DNA from: Desulfobacterales bacterium
GTDB lineage: Bacteria; Desulfobacterota; Desulfobacteria; Desulfobacterales; JAQWFD01
Assembly: GCA_028704555.1 (NCBI GenBank)
Contig: JAQWFD010000005.1
Span: 1 to 64,000 of the forward strand
Length of the DNA: 64,000 bases
Direction of reading: 5' to 3'
The notes under the pieces are model-generated. The model did no database searches and had not been told where the DNA came from. It saw only the letters and a list, made by a program, of their open reading frames with translations. Shown here in pieces: positions 17,396 through 25,642 of this stretch. Each line of letters starts with the position of its first letter. Position 1 is the first letter of the stretch. The position numbers and the translations under genes are program-made.

Positions 17396-18253
17396 ATGAA
17401 AGCAAAACAAACGATTACATGGGTACTGGCCATTGTGATGTGTGTCATGATGGCGGGTCTGGCTTCAGCAGCAGACAAAAAACAAAAGGTTGAGATCGCC
17501 TATGTGGAATGGGCATGTGCTACCGCAAGCTCGAATGTGGTAAAGGCGGTGATTCAGGAAAAACTCGGATATGAATGCGAACTCACATCGGTATCTGCCG
17601 CGGCCATGTTTCAGGCGCTTGCAACCGGTGATATCGATGCCATGACAACTGCATGGCTTCCGGTAACGCACAAGGATTATCTTGCAAAAATAAAAGATAA
17701 GGTGGTGGATCTGGGGCCGAATTTACATGGCGCCAGACTGGGCCTGGTGGTTCCGGCCTATGTTACCATCGATTCGATTGATCAGCTCAATGCGCATGCG
17801 AAAGAATTTGACGGCAAAATAACCGGAATCGACCCGGGCGCCGGAATGATGAAAACAACGGAAACCGTACTTGCCGAATATAAGCTTGATAAATTTGAGC
17901 TCATGGAAGGCTCCGGTGCCATGATGACCGCTGTTCTGGGTAACGCGATCAAGAAAAAAAAATGGGTTGTGGTGACCGGATGGGCGCCACACTGGAAATT
18001 TGGCCGATGGGACCTTAAAATTTTAGATGATCCTAAAGGGTTATACGGAAGTGAAGAAACCATCAATACCCTCGTGCGCAAAGGCCTGGATACGGACATG
18101 CCGGATGTTTATAAATTTCTGGATAACTTTTACTGGACCACCGCTGATATCGGACAGGTCATGGTCTGGAATCAGGATGGGATGGATGAGTACGAATCCG
18201 CAAAAAAATGGGTAACGGAAAATCCGGACAAAGTCAATGCCTGGCTTAAATAA
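17396..18253 (+). CDS. proX: Glycine betaine-binding periplasmic protein (ProX/OpuAC type)
   Basis: The start is well marked by AGGAGGT nine bases upstream of the ATG. The 285-residue precursor has a signal peptide (TWVLAIVMCVMMAGLASAA) and the OpuAC-type domain: IAYVEWACATASSNVVKAV, then TTAWLPVTHKDY and KKKWVVVTGWAPHWKFGRWDL. The tryptophans in these segments correspond to the aromatic cage that holds the trimethylammonium group. It follows proW by 68 bp and ends the operon at a strong terminator. Glycine betaine is the most likely ligand, but choline or proline betaine are possible. Confidence 0.92.
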   Translation: MKAKQTITWVLAIVMCVMMAGLASAADKKQKVEIAYVEWACATASSNVVKAVIQEKLGYECELTSVSAAAMFQALATGDIDAMTTAWLPVTHKDYLAKIKDKVVDLGPNLHGARLGLVVPAYVTIDSIDQLNAHAKEFDGKITGIDPGAGMMKTTETVLAEYKLDKFELMEGSGAMMTAVLGNAIKKKKWVVVTGWAPHWKFGRWDLKILDDPKGLYGSEETINTLVRKGLDTDMPDVYKFLDNFYWTTADIGQVMVWNQDGMDEYESAKKWVTENPDKVNAWLK

Positions 18254-18283
18254 TCCAGGTGTCAGTTTGTGAAGGCATAATAA

Positions 18284-18313
18284 AACGCGGTGGTCATTCA
18301 CCGCGTTTTTTTT
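18284..18313 (+). terminator. Rho-independent terminator after proX
   Basis: A perfect nine-pair stem AACGCGGTG (18284-18292) and CACCGCGTT (18299-18307) with a six-base loop is followed by a run of T. On the other strand it lies immediately after the stop of the convergent exonuclease gene and is flanked by a short A/T run, so it may work in both directions. Confidence 0.9.
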
Positions 18314-18314
18314 A

Positions 18315-19163
18315 TCAATAAAATATATCGGAGCAGGCGCTTTGTTTGATTTTTCCCACGGTTTTGGCATCCGCTCGAAAGGGTATCTCCGGTGCTTCGG
18401 GCAGGGGAATGCGGTCGGATTCTGAAAACGGCGTATTTCCCAGCTTCATATTAAACGCCATGACCATCAATGTTTCCAGATTGATGACATCTTCAATGTT
18501 ATAGGCTATCAGCGTCTCAAGCGCTTTTCGGTTATGGTTCCTTCGGTAGTCCTCCCACAGCAGCGGGGCAAAACGTCCATCGATTCCCTTTAACTCGCCC
18601 CGGTCAATGCCCAGATCAATTTCGCAGTTTTTCAGCCCGCCCCTGTATCCCAGACTGCCCAGAATATATCTCAGATCGATATGGGCATGGGGCATGTGAA
18701 TGCCGAAAAACTCCTCGATGAACGGAATGTCAAAACATTTTCCGTTATAAGTGACAATGACCTTATACCGTCGGATGTCAGAGACGAACCGGTCCAGATT
18801 CTCCCCGTTTACATACCAGCAGATGGACTGGCCGTCATAAAGCGCGATGGTGGTAATCTGTCCGCCGTATCGATCCAGACCGTCGGTTTCAATGTCCAGG
18901 TATGCGGTCTGATGCCTGAAGTCCGGGAAAAATCTCCAGAGCAGGTGTGCGGGCAGCCGTTGCTCAAAGTACGAGGGGTTTTCTGCTTCCAGATGCCGGA
19001 TCGATTCGCGGATAGCGTTTGTGATGATATCCTGCTTTCGGGCCGGCAGCTTGATCGTGTCAAGTGCTTCCAGGCAGTTCCAGCCGGTCACACCCGATGC
19101 CCACAGGCGGTTTTCGCTTTTTTCGCCGATACCGGGTATGTGATGAAACGTGTGGGTTAACAT
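18315..19163 (-). CDS. Ribonuclease H-like (YprB-type) 3'-5' exonuclease
   Basis: From the ATG at 19163 (AAAAGG upstream) the product is 282 residues. An N-terminal helix-hairpin-helix-like segment (HIPGIGEKSENRLWASGVTGW) precedes a DEDD-type nuclease: YLDIETDGL (motif I), IVTYNGKCFDIPFIEEF (motif II) and IAYNIEDVINLETL (motif III). These match the YprB family of predicted exonucleases. The acidic residues should bind two metal ions. It is a lone gene, convergent with proX. Whether DNA or RNA is the substrate is not known. Confidence 0.78.
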   Translation of the reverse strand: MLTHTFHHIPGIGEKSENRLWASGVTGWNCLEALDTIKLPARKQDIITNAIRESIRHLEAENPSYFEQRLPAHLLWRFFPDFRHQTAYLDIETDGLDRYGGQITTIALYDGQSICWYVNGENLDRFVSDIRRYKVIVTYNGKCFDIPFIEEFFGIHMPHAHIDLRYILGSLGYRGGLKNCEIDLGIDRGELKGIDGRFAPLLWEDYRRNHNRKALETLIAYNIEDVINLETLMVMAFNMKLGNTPFSESDRIPLPEAPEIPFRADAKTVGKIKQSACSDIFY

Positions 19164-19262
19164 GAAAGCCTTTTCTGATCGGTTGATATTTTTTTGATTC
19201 GGGTGTTTCGGCCCCAGAAGGGATCTAAAAAACATATGGTTATATACGAATCATGGGTTCTG

Positions 19263-20396
19263 TCAATCTGAATATGGCCTGCGGGTGAGGTGATTTTTAT
19301 AACCCGTTGATTCGGGCGATATCCCCAGAGAAACCGAAACGCTCTTGATTAGGGCATAAACAGGCAGATCGGGTTTCAGACATAGGTGCTGGCAGGATTG
19401 ACGGGTGATTCGAGCACAGATCGTACTGCCGATATCCATGCGCACGTTAATGAATGAAGCGCCATCATCGAAAATCTCTCGAATTTTACCGGGAAAGATA
19501 TTTTGAAAACTTGTCTGACAGGGCGATTCCAGGGCAATAGCCACGTGGCTGGCCGGGATGCCTACCCTTACCATGGCGCCCCGGGGCGCCTGGAAGTGAC
19601 GCACCCTGAGGATTCCACCGCCAAAACGAAGGTGGGTGAGGCCAAAATTGTCACGTGGAACGTCAACGACCGTCGGAATCACATTGACGTTTTGAGCCTG
19701 CCCTAAATGGGATTGAAAGTCCGTACGGGACAAGAGTTTTTCAATACAATCGGAAGCCAGCACACGCCCGGCGTCCATCAGCACCATGTGATCCGCCAGA
19801 TTAAGAATTTCATCCATGGCGTGGCTGACATAAAGAACAGGGATGGAGAACTTGCGGGCCAACCGAATGATAAACGGCAGTACCTCGGCCTTTCGCGCCG
19901 CATCCAGTGAGGCCAAGGGCTCATCCATCAGCAGCAAGGTGGGGCTGGTCAGCAAGGCGCGGCCAATCGCCACCCGCTGCTTTTCGCCGCCGGAAAGTCT
20001 GGCCGGGCGACGATCCAGCAGGTGACTGATCCCGAGAAGATCCACTACCGGATCAAATTTGACGAAACGCTGGTCCGGCCGAACAAGGCGCATCCCGTAC
20101 GTCAGGTTGGAACGAACTGAAAGATGGGGCAGCAACCGGCCATCCTGAAAAACGTATCCGATCCGACGCCGTTCAGGGGGCAGATTGATGTGTTTTGCCG
20201 AATCCAAAAGGCAGCAGCCATTGATCGTGATCTGACCGCTATCCGGCCGCAGCAACCCTGCCACCATGTTGACCACAGAGGTCTTGCCGGCACCGGAAGG
20301 GCCAAACAGGGCGGTGATACCCGATCCTGCGCCCTTGAATGCGGCATCGATGACAAAGTTGCCCTGTTTGCGTTTAACGTTAATTTCCAGGAGCAT
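19263..20396 (-). CDS. modC: Molybdate ABC transporter ATPase
   Basis: The 377-residue ATPase has Walker A GPSGAGKTSVV, signature LSGGEKQRVAIGRALL and Walker B LLLMDEPLASLDAARKAEVL. A C-terminal MOP/TOBE-like domain (about 285-360) is typical of ModC and binds oxyanions. It directly follows modB with no gap. It powers molybdate (or tungstate) import for molybdoenzymes or tungstoenzymes. Confidence 0.93.
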   Translation of the reverse strand: MLLEINVKRKQGNFVIDAAFKGAGSGITALFGPSGAGKTSVVNMVAGLLRPDSGQITINGCCLLDSAKHINLPPERRRIGYVFQDGRLLPHLSVRSNLTYGMRLVRPDQRFVKFDPVVDLLGISHLLDRRPARLSGGEKQRVAIGRALLTSPTLLLMDEPLASLDAARKAEVLPFIIRLARKFSIPVLYVSHAMDEILNLADHMVLMDAGRVLASDCIEKLLSRTDFQSHLGQAQNVNVIPTVVDVPRDNFGLTHLRFGGGILRVRHFQAPRGAMVRVGIPASHVAIALESPCQTSFQNIFPGKIREIFDDGASFINVRMDIGSTICARITRQSCQHLCLKPDLPVYALIKSVSVSLGISPESTGYKNHLTRRPYSD

Positions 20397-21095
20397 TCAT
20401 CCTTTCATTCGGGCGGCAAACCGTCGAGCCAGCGTTTCCGAACATATCAAGGCGCCCATGGCCACGATAACCGATAAAATACACAGCCGCAACGCCCCTG
20501 CCTCGCCATCCGGAACCTGGGTAAGGGTGTAAAGGGCCAGCGGCAGCGTCTGGGTCTCCCCCCGGATGTTGGATACAAACGTGATCGTGGCACCAAATTC
20601 CCCCAGGCTGCGGGCGAACGCGAGAATCGTACCGGTTATGGTTCCCGGCACCATCAGCGGCAGCGTAACCGTAAAAAAAACTCGTAACGGACCCGCCCCC
20701 AGCGTGCGCGCTGCGGCTTCCAGCCCTTGATCCACACTTTCCAGGGATAAGCGCACCGAACGTACCAGCAAGGGGAAAGACACCACTGCAGCGGCAAAGA
20801 CAGCCCCTTTCCAGTTAAACGCAAGGACTATCCCCATATATTTGTACAGAGCCGCCCCGACAAGGCCATTTCGCCCCATAAGCAGAAGCAGCAGATAACC
20901 GGTCACTACGGGCGGCAGCACCAGCGGCAGGTGTACCAGACCATCCAGAAGGTTCTTGCCCGGAAAACGCATGCGGGCCAATATCCAGGCTACCAGAATT
21001 CCAAACGGCAGACTGGCGGCCACGGCCCATCCGGATATCACAAGACTCAGTCGTAAGGCATCTATTTCCAGGGGCGTCAGGCGAAATAAATCCAT
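20397..21095 (-). CDS. modB: Molybdate ABC transporter permease
   Basis: The 232-residue membrane protein has five to six hydrophobic spans and the ModB cytoplasmic-loop signature AARTLGAGPLRVFFTVTLPLMVPGTITGTILAFARSLGEFGATI. Its ATG overlaps the modA stop (TGATG), and modC begins at its end. The order modA-modB-modC is the standard one. Confidence 0.94.
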   Translation of the reverse strand: MDLFRLTPLEIDALRLSLVISGWAVAASLPFGILVAWILARMRFPGKNLLDGLVHLPLVLPPVVTGYLLLLLMGRNGLVGAALYKYMGIVLAFNWKGAVFAAAVVSFPLLVRSVRLSLESVDQGLEAAARTLGAGPLRVFFTVTLPLMVPGTITGTILAFARSLGEFGATITFVSNIRGETQTLPLALYTLTQVPDGEAGALRLCILSVIVAMGALICSETLARRFAARMKG

Positions 21096-21925
21096 CAGCG
21101 TATACTGCTGAACCCGTATTTTTCAAAAACCGCCATGGCTTCAGGGGTCTTCAGAAAATTTAAAAACCGCTCGGCTGCCGGTGTTAACCGTTCGGACATT
21201 ACGGCTACCGGATACACAATGGGGGGATGACTCTCCTCGGGAAACACCCCGATCACGCGCACTTTTTTAGAAATGGCGGCATCAGTGGCATATACCAGCC
21301 CCACAGGCGCTTCCCCGCGCTCCACCAATGTCAGCGCTGCCCGCACATCCTTCATGGGGGCCAGATGATCTTTTACACTCTCCCATATCGCCAGGGACTG
21401 TAAGGCTTTTTTCCCGTATATACCGGCGGGTACATGCTCGGGATCGCCAAGAGACAGGCGCCCGCCGTCCAGCATGGCAGCCAGGGGAAAATCAGGCCCC
21501 AGTGTTACCGGTTCCAAACGGCTGTCATCCGGGACAATGAGCACGATGCGGTTGCTCAGCAGATCAAACCGGCTGCCTTGCGCCAATAAATTTTTTTCTT
21601 CAAGAAAATCCATCCACTTTTTATTCGCTGAGATATAAACATCCACCGGTGCTCCGTTGGCAATCTGTTTGGCCAGGGTGGAAGACGAGGCAAATGACGT
21701 TTTGATGTGGCCCGGATTACGGACGGCAAATTTTTCTCCGACTTCGGTAACGGCATTCGTGGTGGAAGCGGCCGCAAATACCACCAATTCCGTTTCTGAT
21801 GCACTGGCGACAGGAGAAAACGGGAAGATCCCGGCTCCCATCCAGACCATCATCATGACTGACAATCCGTATAGCTTCCAGCTTGTTGATTTTGTTCGCG
21901 CCTCTTTCCGAATTTGCTTGGCCAT
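21095..21925 (-). CDS. modA: Molybdate-binding periplasmic protein
   Basis: The ATG at 21925 has GGAG seven bases upstream; a longer frame reaches 21991 without a ribosome site. The 276-residue precursor has a basic N-terminus and a hydrophobic signal (LYGLSVMMMVWMGAGIFPFS). The ModA core follows: ELVVFAAASTTNAVTEVGEKF, SFASSSTLAKQIANGAPVDVYISANKKWMDFL and GEAPVGLVYATDA. The AAAS and SS segments hold the serines that hydrogen-bond the oxyanion. It is the first gene of modABC. Confidence 0.93.
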   Translation of the reverse strand: MAKQIRKEARTKSTSWKLYGLSVMMMVWMGAGIFPFSPVASASETELVVFAAASTTNAVTEVGEKFAVRNPGHIKTSFASSSTLAKQIANGAPVDVYISANKKWMDFLEEKNLLAQGSRFDLLSNRIVLIVPDDSRLEPVTLGPDFPLAAMLDGGRLSLGDPEHVPAGIYGKKALQSLAIWESVKDHLAPMKDVRAALTLVERGEAPVGLVYATDAAISKKVRVIGVFPEESHPPIVYPVAVMSERLTPAAERFLNFLKTPEAMAVFEKYGFSSIR

Positions 21926-21981
21926 GTCCAATCTCCGTTTTTTAATTATTATTTTCGTTGGTCGTTTCGTTTTATACGGAA

Positions 21982-22058
21982 ACATCCCCAACCCTCAAGC
22001 ATCTCCCCGCCTATGAAGGGGCCATATAACCCTCCGGCCGGCGGTGACCGGAAAAGGC
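21982..22058 (-). promoter_or_regulatory. Structured GC-rich leader of modABC, candidate molybdenum-cofactor riboswitch
   Basis: On the minus strand the modA 5' leader contains a compact GC-rich block in an otherwise AT-rich gap. CCGGUCACCGCCGGCCGG can fold on itself, and GGCCCC pairs with a GGCGGGG a few bases downstream. A further GAUGCUUGAGGG block follows. It lies 60-130 bases before the start codon. Position and composition fit a Moco-type riboswitch, which commonly controls mod genes. I identified it by eye only, and the assignment is tentative. Confidence 0.4.
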
Positions 22059-22184
22059 TATTGATTTTAACGCCGCTTCAATCTATTCTATGGCTGATAT
22101 CTGTCTTAAAACAGAACACTACGTTTAGAACATGATTAATAGCGATAGCCCAAATGACGTTTTTAAACATTTATTGACTTGAGT

Positions 22185-22212
22185 AAGTTACATGCAGTAT
22201 GGATTTTGTCAA
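22185..22212 (-). promoter_or_regulatory. Candidate modABC promoter
   Basis: On the minus strand TTGACA (22212-22207), a 16-bp spacer and TAACTT (22190-22185) form a plausible sigma-70 promoter about 260 bp upstream of modA. That leaves room for the structured leader. It is adjacent to the palindrome at 22224-22245. Confidence 0.4.
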
Positions 22213-22223
22213 TATTTTTTTAG

Positions 22224-22245
22224 ACTGACATTGCTTCATGTCAGT
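22224..22245. promoter_or_regulatory. Perfect palindrome, candidate operator of the molybdate-type regulator
   Basis: The arms ACTGACAT and ATGTCAGT are a perfect eight-base inverted repeat with a six-base spacer. The site lies between the candidate modABC promoter and the regulator's likely start at 22265. It could serve autoregulation and control of modABC. It would be transcribed but not translated if 22265 is the true start. Confidence 0.5.
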
Positions 22246-22264
22246 TAAAACCGTTGAGGTACCC

Positions 22265-23383
22265 ATGACAAAGCAGGATAACCCCATCAAATCGTATGTA
22301 AAGCGATACCGTCTGGCCAAAGGCTGGTCTCAGGAAGAGCTGGCGGAAAAAATCGACGTCCGGCGTCAGGCGGTTTACGATATTGAATCCGGGCGCTATC
22401 TGCCCAATACGGCTATCGCGCTTCGATTAGCCCGCGTTTTCGGCTGTCGCGTCGAAGATCTGTTTGTTCAGGAGGAGCAGCCGGATATCGAGCCTGTCCA
22501 CGTGGTCAACGGCGAGCAAAAACCGGCAACCCGTTTGATCCTGGGCCGTGTACGCGATCGATTGATCGGCTTTCCCCTGCAGGGCGCCGAATCCATGCCA
22601 TTTGGCTTTTCTCCGGCTGACGGCTTGTTGAGTAAAGATGGAAAAAATACGCAGATCCTCTCGACTCCGGATCGCTTGAATAAAACCATTATTCTGATGG
22701 GCTGTGATCCCGCCCTCGGGATTCTGGGCTATCACATTTCCAGCAAAGCACCCGATGTGCGCGTATACTGTCGATTCGCTTCCAGCCATCATGCAATCGA
22801 CAGCCTGGCGAACGGTTTGGCTCACGTGGCTGGAACCCACCTGCATAACACGGGAACGACAGAATCCAATGTAACCCTGGCCGCTCAAAAGCTGGCCGGA
22901 ATCCGGAGCCTTGTCATCGGCTTTTCCCTTCTTGAGGAAGGCCTTATGGTGGCCAGAGCCAACCCCCTGGGAATTCGTACCGTTGCCGACCTGGCCCAGC
23001 CCATGGTGCGCTTCGTCAATCGGGAACCAGGGGCTGCCCTGCGCATTCTGCTGGATGATCACCTGCAGCGCGCCGGGATACCCGGTTCAGCCATCAACGG
23101 CTATCAGAATGAAGTCACTTCGCACCGTGAAGGCGCCTATCGTATCGCCTGTAATGTAGCGGATGCCGCTCTGGGCCTGAGGGCGCTTGCGGATGTCTAT
23201 AATCTGGATTTTGTACCTGTTACGGCCGCTCGCTGTGATCTGGTCATACCGGCCGATATGAGTAACCATCCCACGGTCAAAATTCTTCTGGACGTGCTCC
23301 AGTCTGCCGCATTGCGCAGGGAAATTGACGCAATTCCGGGCTACGATGGCGCAGTGACCGGTAAGACCATTGCCGGATTATAA
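22265..23383 (+). CDS. XRE-HTH / periplasmic-binding-like one-component regulator (molybdate-type)
   Basis: The start at 22265 has GAGG about seven bases upstream; the ATG at 22238 lies inside a palindrome and has none. The 372-residue protein has an XRE helix-turn-helix (KRYRLAKGWSQEELAEKIDVRRQAVYDIESGR, about 13-50) and a type-2 periplasmic-binding-like domain (about 110-370). The segment VRFVNREPGAALRILLDDHL is characteristic of the ModA-like ligand domain in such regulators. It is divergent from modABC, so it probably senses molybdate or tungstate in the cytoplasm in place of ModE. It could also control the importer downstream. Confidence 0.85.
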   Translation: MTKQDNPIKSYVKRYRLAKGWSQEELAEKIDVRRQAVYDIESGRYLPNTAIALRLARVFGCRVEDLFVQEEQPDIEPVHVVNGEQKPATRLILGRVRDRLIGFPLQGAESMPFGFSPADGLLSKDGKNTQILSTPDRLNKTIILMGCDPALGILGYHISSKAPDVRVYCRFASSHHAIDSLANGLAHVAGTHLHNTGTTESNVTLAAQKLAGIRSLVIGFSLLEEGLMVARANPLGIRTVADLAQPMVRFVNREPGAALRILLDDHLQRAGIPGSAINGYQNEVTSHREGAYRIACNVADAALGLRALADVYNLDFVPVTAARCDLVIPADMSNHPTVKILLDVLQSAALRREIDAIPGYDGAVTGKTIAGL

Positions 23384-23717
23384 CACTGCTGCCGCGCACC
23401 TGATTTGGACAGCGTATCGGTATTGCTTCCTTCCTCCTTTTCAACCGCCTGTTAAAATATTCTTATTTTTATAACCCTGTTTTCCTGCCCAATCCGGCTG
23501 AGGGATAGAAATATCACTTACATCCGACACCTTACGCAAATAATAAGCTTAAAAATTACATATTGACATTTATAAACGGCACATGTTAGGAGGCCTTCAA
23601 TATCACTTATAAATTACAAAACAGTATTTGAACGCATGGACCCTGTTTCCAGGAACGATTATAGAATTTGGGTTACGGCGGAAAAGGGAAAAAACTTGTG
23701 AGGGCGATAATAATGGC
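23384..23717 (+). promoter_or_regulatory. Intergenic leader of the methyltransferase/importer operon
   Basis: This 334-bp stretch contains no gene. TTGACA lies at 23563-23568. Around it, TGACAT (23564-23569) and ATGTTA (23583-23588) form imperfect inverted half-sites that resemble the arms of the palindrome at 22224-22245, but with a 13-base spacer. The -10 is weak (TTAGGA). An element CCGGCTGAGGGATAG near 23490 recalls a thi-box core, but the other parts of that riboswitch are missing. Confidence 0.25.
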
Positions 23718-24608
23718 ATGGAGTCTCACATCATGGAAACCGATATTCAACGAATCGATTGGAATGCCGCCTGGCAGACCGCGCAGCGAAAAAGCCGTTT
23801 AAACTGTCAACCCCGGGGAGCCGCGTTCTGGAACAAGCGTGCCCGCGATTTTTCAGATAACCGGGAGCATAAAAGCGATTATCCGTATCAATTGATCCGG
23901 ATACTGAATCCTGAACCCGAGTGGAGCGTTCTGGATGTAGGCTGCGGGTCCGGTACGATAGCCATTCCGTTAGCCAGTCAAGTGGCTTCCATAACCGCCA
24001 TGGATTTTTCAGAACGCATGCTTTCCATACTCAAAGAAGAATACACGCAGAAAAAAATTACGAATATCAGACCGCTTCAGGCGGCCTGGGAAGATGACTG
24101 GGAAAGTCTGGGAATCGAGGTTCATGATGTGATCATCGCATCTCGTTCCTTGAACGTAGAAGATTTAAAGCGCGCCATCATCAAACTGAATCGGTTTGCC
24201 AGACGACGCATTTATGTTTCCACCGTGGTAGGCGACGGCCCCTTTGATCGACGCATTTTCAAGGCGGTCGGCCGCGGTTACCAATCAGGCCCCGATTATA
24301 TCTGTCTTCTGAACCTTCTGTATCAGATGGGTATCTATGCCAACCTTTCGTTTACATTCCATCCGGTTAACCGGACCTACGCGAATCATGAAGATGCACT
24401 CAAGAAAAGCCAGTGGATGCTCAGCAATATGACATCTTTTGAGGAAGAGCGGCTCAGGGATTTTCTTCAAAATCATCTGACCCGGCAAAACGGCCGCTGG
24501 GTTCTGCCGGGCACACCGGCCGTTCGATGGGCTGTTATCTGGTGGGATGTCCCGGATGGGGGCCGCGTCAAAAAAATGGAAAAAAGCCGGGTGGCCGAGG
24601 AAACCTGA
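23718..24608 (+). CDS. Class I SAM-dependent methyltransferase in a transporter operon
   Basis: The core motif VLDVGCGSGTIAIPLASQVASITAMDFSERM binds S-adenosylmethionine. Starts at 23718 and 23733 are both possible; GAGGG and GGAG lie upstream respectively. The frame extends to 23628 without a ribosome site. Length from 23718 is 296 residues. Its stop overlaps the start of the binding-protein gene (TGATG), so it is cotranscribed with a FecCD-type importer. Such methyltransferases occur next to metal or siderophore uptake genes in anaerobes, but the substrate is not known. Confidence 0.8.
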   Translation: MESHIMETDIQRIDWNAAWQTAQRKSRLNCQPRGAAFWNKRARDFSDNREHKSDYPYQLIRILNPEPEWSVLDVGCGSGTIAIPLASQVASITAMDFSERMLSILKEEYTQKKITNIRPLQAAWEDDWESLGIEVHDVIIASRSLNVEDLKRAIIKLNRFARRRIYVSTVVGDGPFDRRIFKAVGRGYQSGPDYICLLNLLYQMGIYANLSFTFHPVNRTYANHEDALKKSQWMLSNMTSFEEERLRDFLQNHLTRQNGRWVLPGTPAVRWAVIWWDVPDGGRVKKMEKSRVAEET

Positions 24609-25642
24609 TGTTGAAAAACCGCCTTTGCTATTTTGTTGTGCTCATCATCATGACCGTGTGCGGTCCCTATGCTGCGGCCAGGGACATAATCGACATGACC
24701 GGACGGCGGCTGACCGTTCCGGATGAAATCCGAAAGGTGTACGGTACTTCGCCACCATCCACCTACATGGTGTATGCGGTTGATCCCGGACGGGTGGCAG
24801 GACTCAATTTTCCATTAAATCAATCGGAGCAGCAATTCCTGGACCAACGTTTGCGGAAACTGCCGTTGATCGGCGGCTGGTTCGGTCAGGGGCGGGTACC
24901 CAATCTGGAAACCTTATTGCAGGTCCATCCCGATATTATACTCGATTGTATGTGGCAGAAGTCTGCTGCCAATGAGATGGTCGAACGGGTGGTCAAACCG
25001 TTTCAAATTCCGGTGGTGCATGTTCCCCTGGACGCTCTGGCCGATTACCCGGACGTTTTCTGCTTCCTTGGCCAGCTGCTGAACCAACAGGAGCGGGGAC
25101 AAATGCTCAGCCGATATGCCCAAAAAACCCTTGATGAGATTGTCCGGGTGCGCGCCGCCATTCCGGAGGACAGCCGGGTTACGGTCTATTATGCTGAAGG
25201 CGCCGACGGCCTGAGCACCGAATGCCACACCTCGCTTCATGCTCAGCTGATTTCCTTAAGCGGCGGTAAAAACGTACACCGCTGCAGCGATGAGGGCAAT
25301 TATGGCATGCAGAAGGTATCCATGGAACAGGTTTTGAAATACAACCCTCAGGTTATCATATCTCATGAGGCGCTGTTTTTCAGCCGGCTCGCCGCGAATC
25401 CCAAATGGAAAAATATCCGCGCCGTCCGGGATGGCCGCGTTTACAGAATTCCGAAAGAACCGTTCAACTGGTTTGACCGTCCCCCGTCATTCATGCGGCT
25501 GTTAGGGGTCAAATGGCTCATGCATACACTCTATCCTTCGGTCTATCCGCTCAATCTCATGGCTGAAACGCAGTCCTTTTACAAGCTCTTTTTAAATATC
25601 TGCCTTGATGATGCGGCAACCCGGGCGCTTTTACAGCCATGA
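24608..25642 (+). CDS. Periplasmic binding protein of a FecCD-type ABC importer
   Basis: From the ATG at 24608 the 344-residue precursor has a signal peptide (LCYFVVLIIMTVCGPYAAA). It continues with RDIIDMTGRRLTVPDEIRKV, the standard opening of class III (TroA/BtuF/FepB) binding proteins. PNLETLLQVHPDIILDC and QVIISHEALFF fit the two lobes joined by a long helix. Its start overlaps the methyltransferase stop, and its stop overlaps the permease start. The ligand could be a siderophore, haem, cobamide or an oxyanion such as molybdate; the nearby mod genes make the last worth testing. Confidence 0.85.
   Translation: MLKNRLCYFVVLIIMTVCGPYAAARDIIDMTGRRLTVPDEIRKVYGTSPPSTYMVYAVDPGRVAGLNFPLNQSEQQFLDQRLRKLPLIGGWFGQGRVPNLETLLQVHPDIILDCMWQKSAANEMVERVVKPFQIPVVHVPLDALADYPDVFCFLGQLLNQQERGQMLSRYAQKTLDEIVRVRAAIPEDSRVTVYYAEGADGLSTECHTSLHAQLISLSGGKNVHRCSDEGNYGMQKVSMEQVLKYNPQVIISHEALFFSRLAANPKWKNIRAVRDGRVYRIPKEPFNWFDRPPSFMRLLGVKWLMHTLYPSVYPLNLMAETQSFYKLFLNICLDDAATRALLQP

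Noticed and set aside
23470-23520. Thiamine-type riboswitch before the methyltransferase operon
   Set aside because: Only a GGCTGAGGGA-like core is seen. The second conserved half and the flanking stem are absent.
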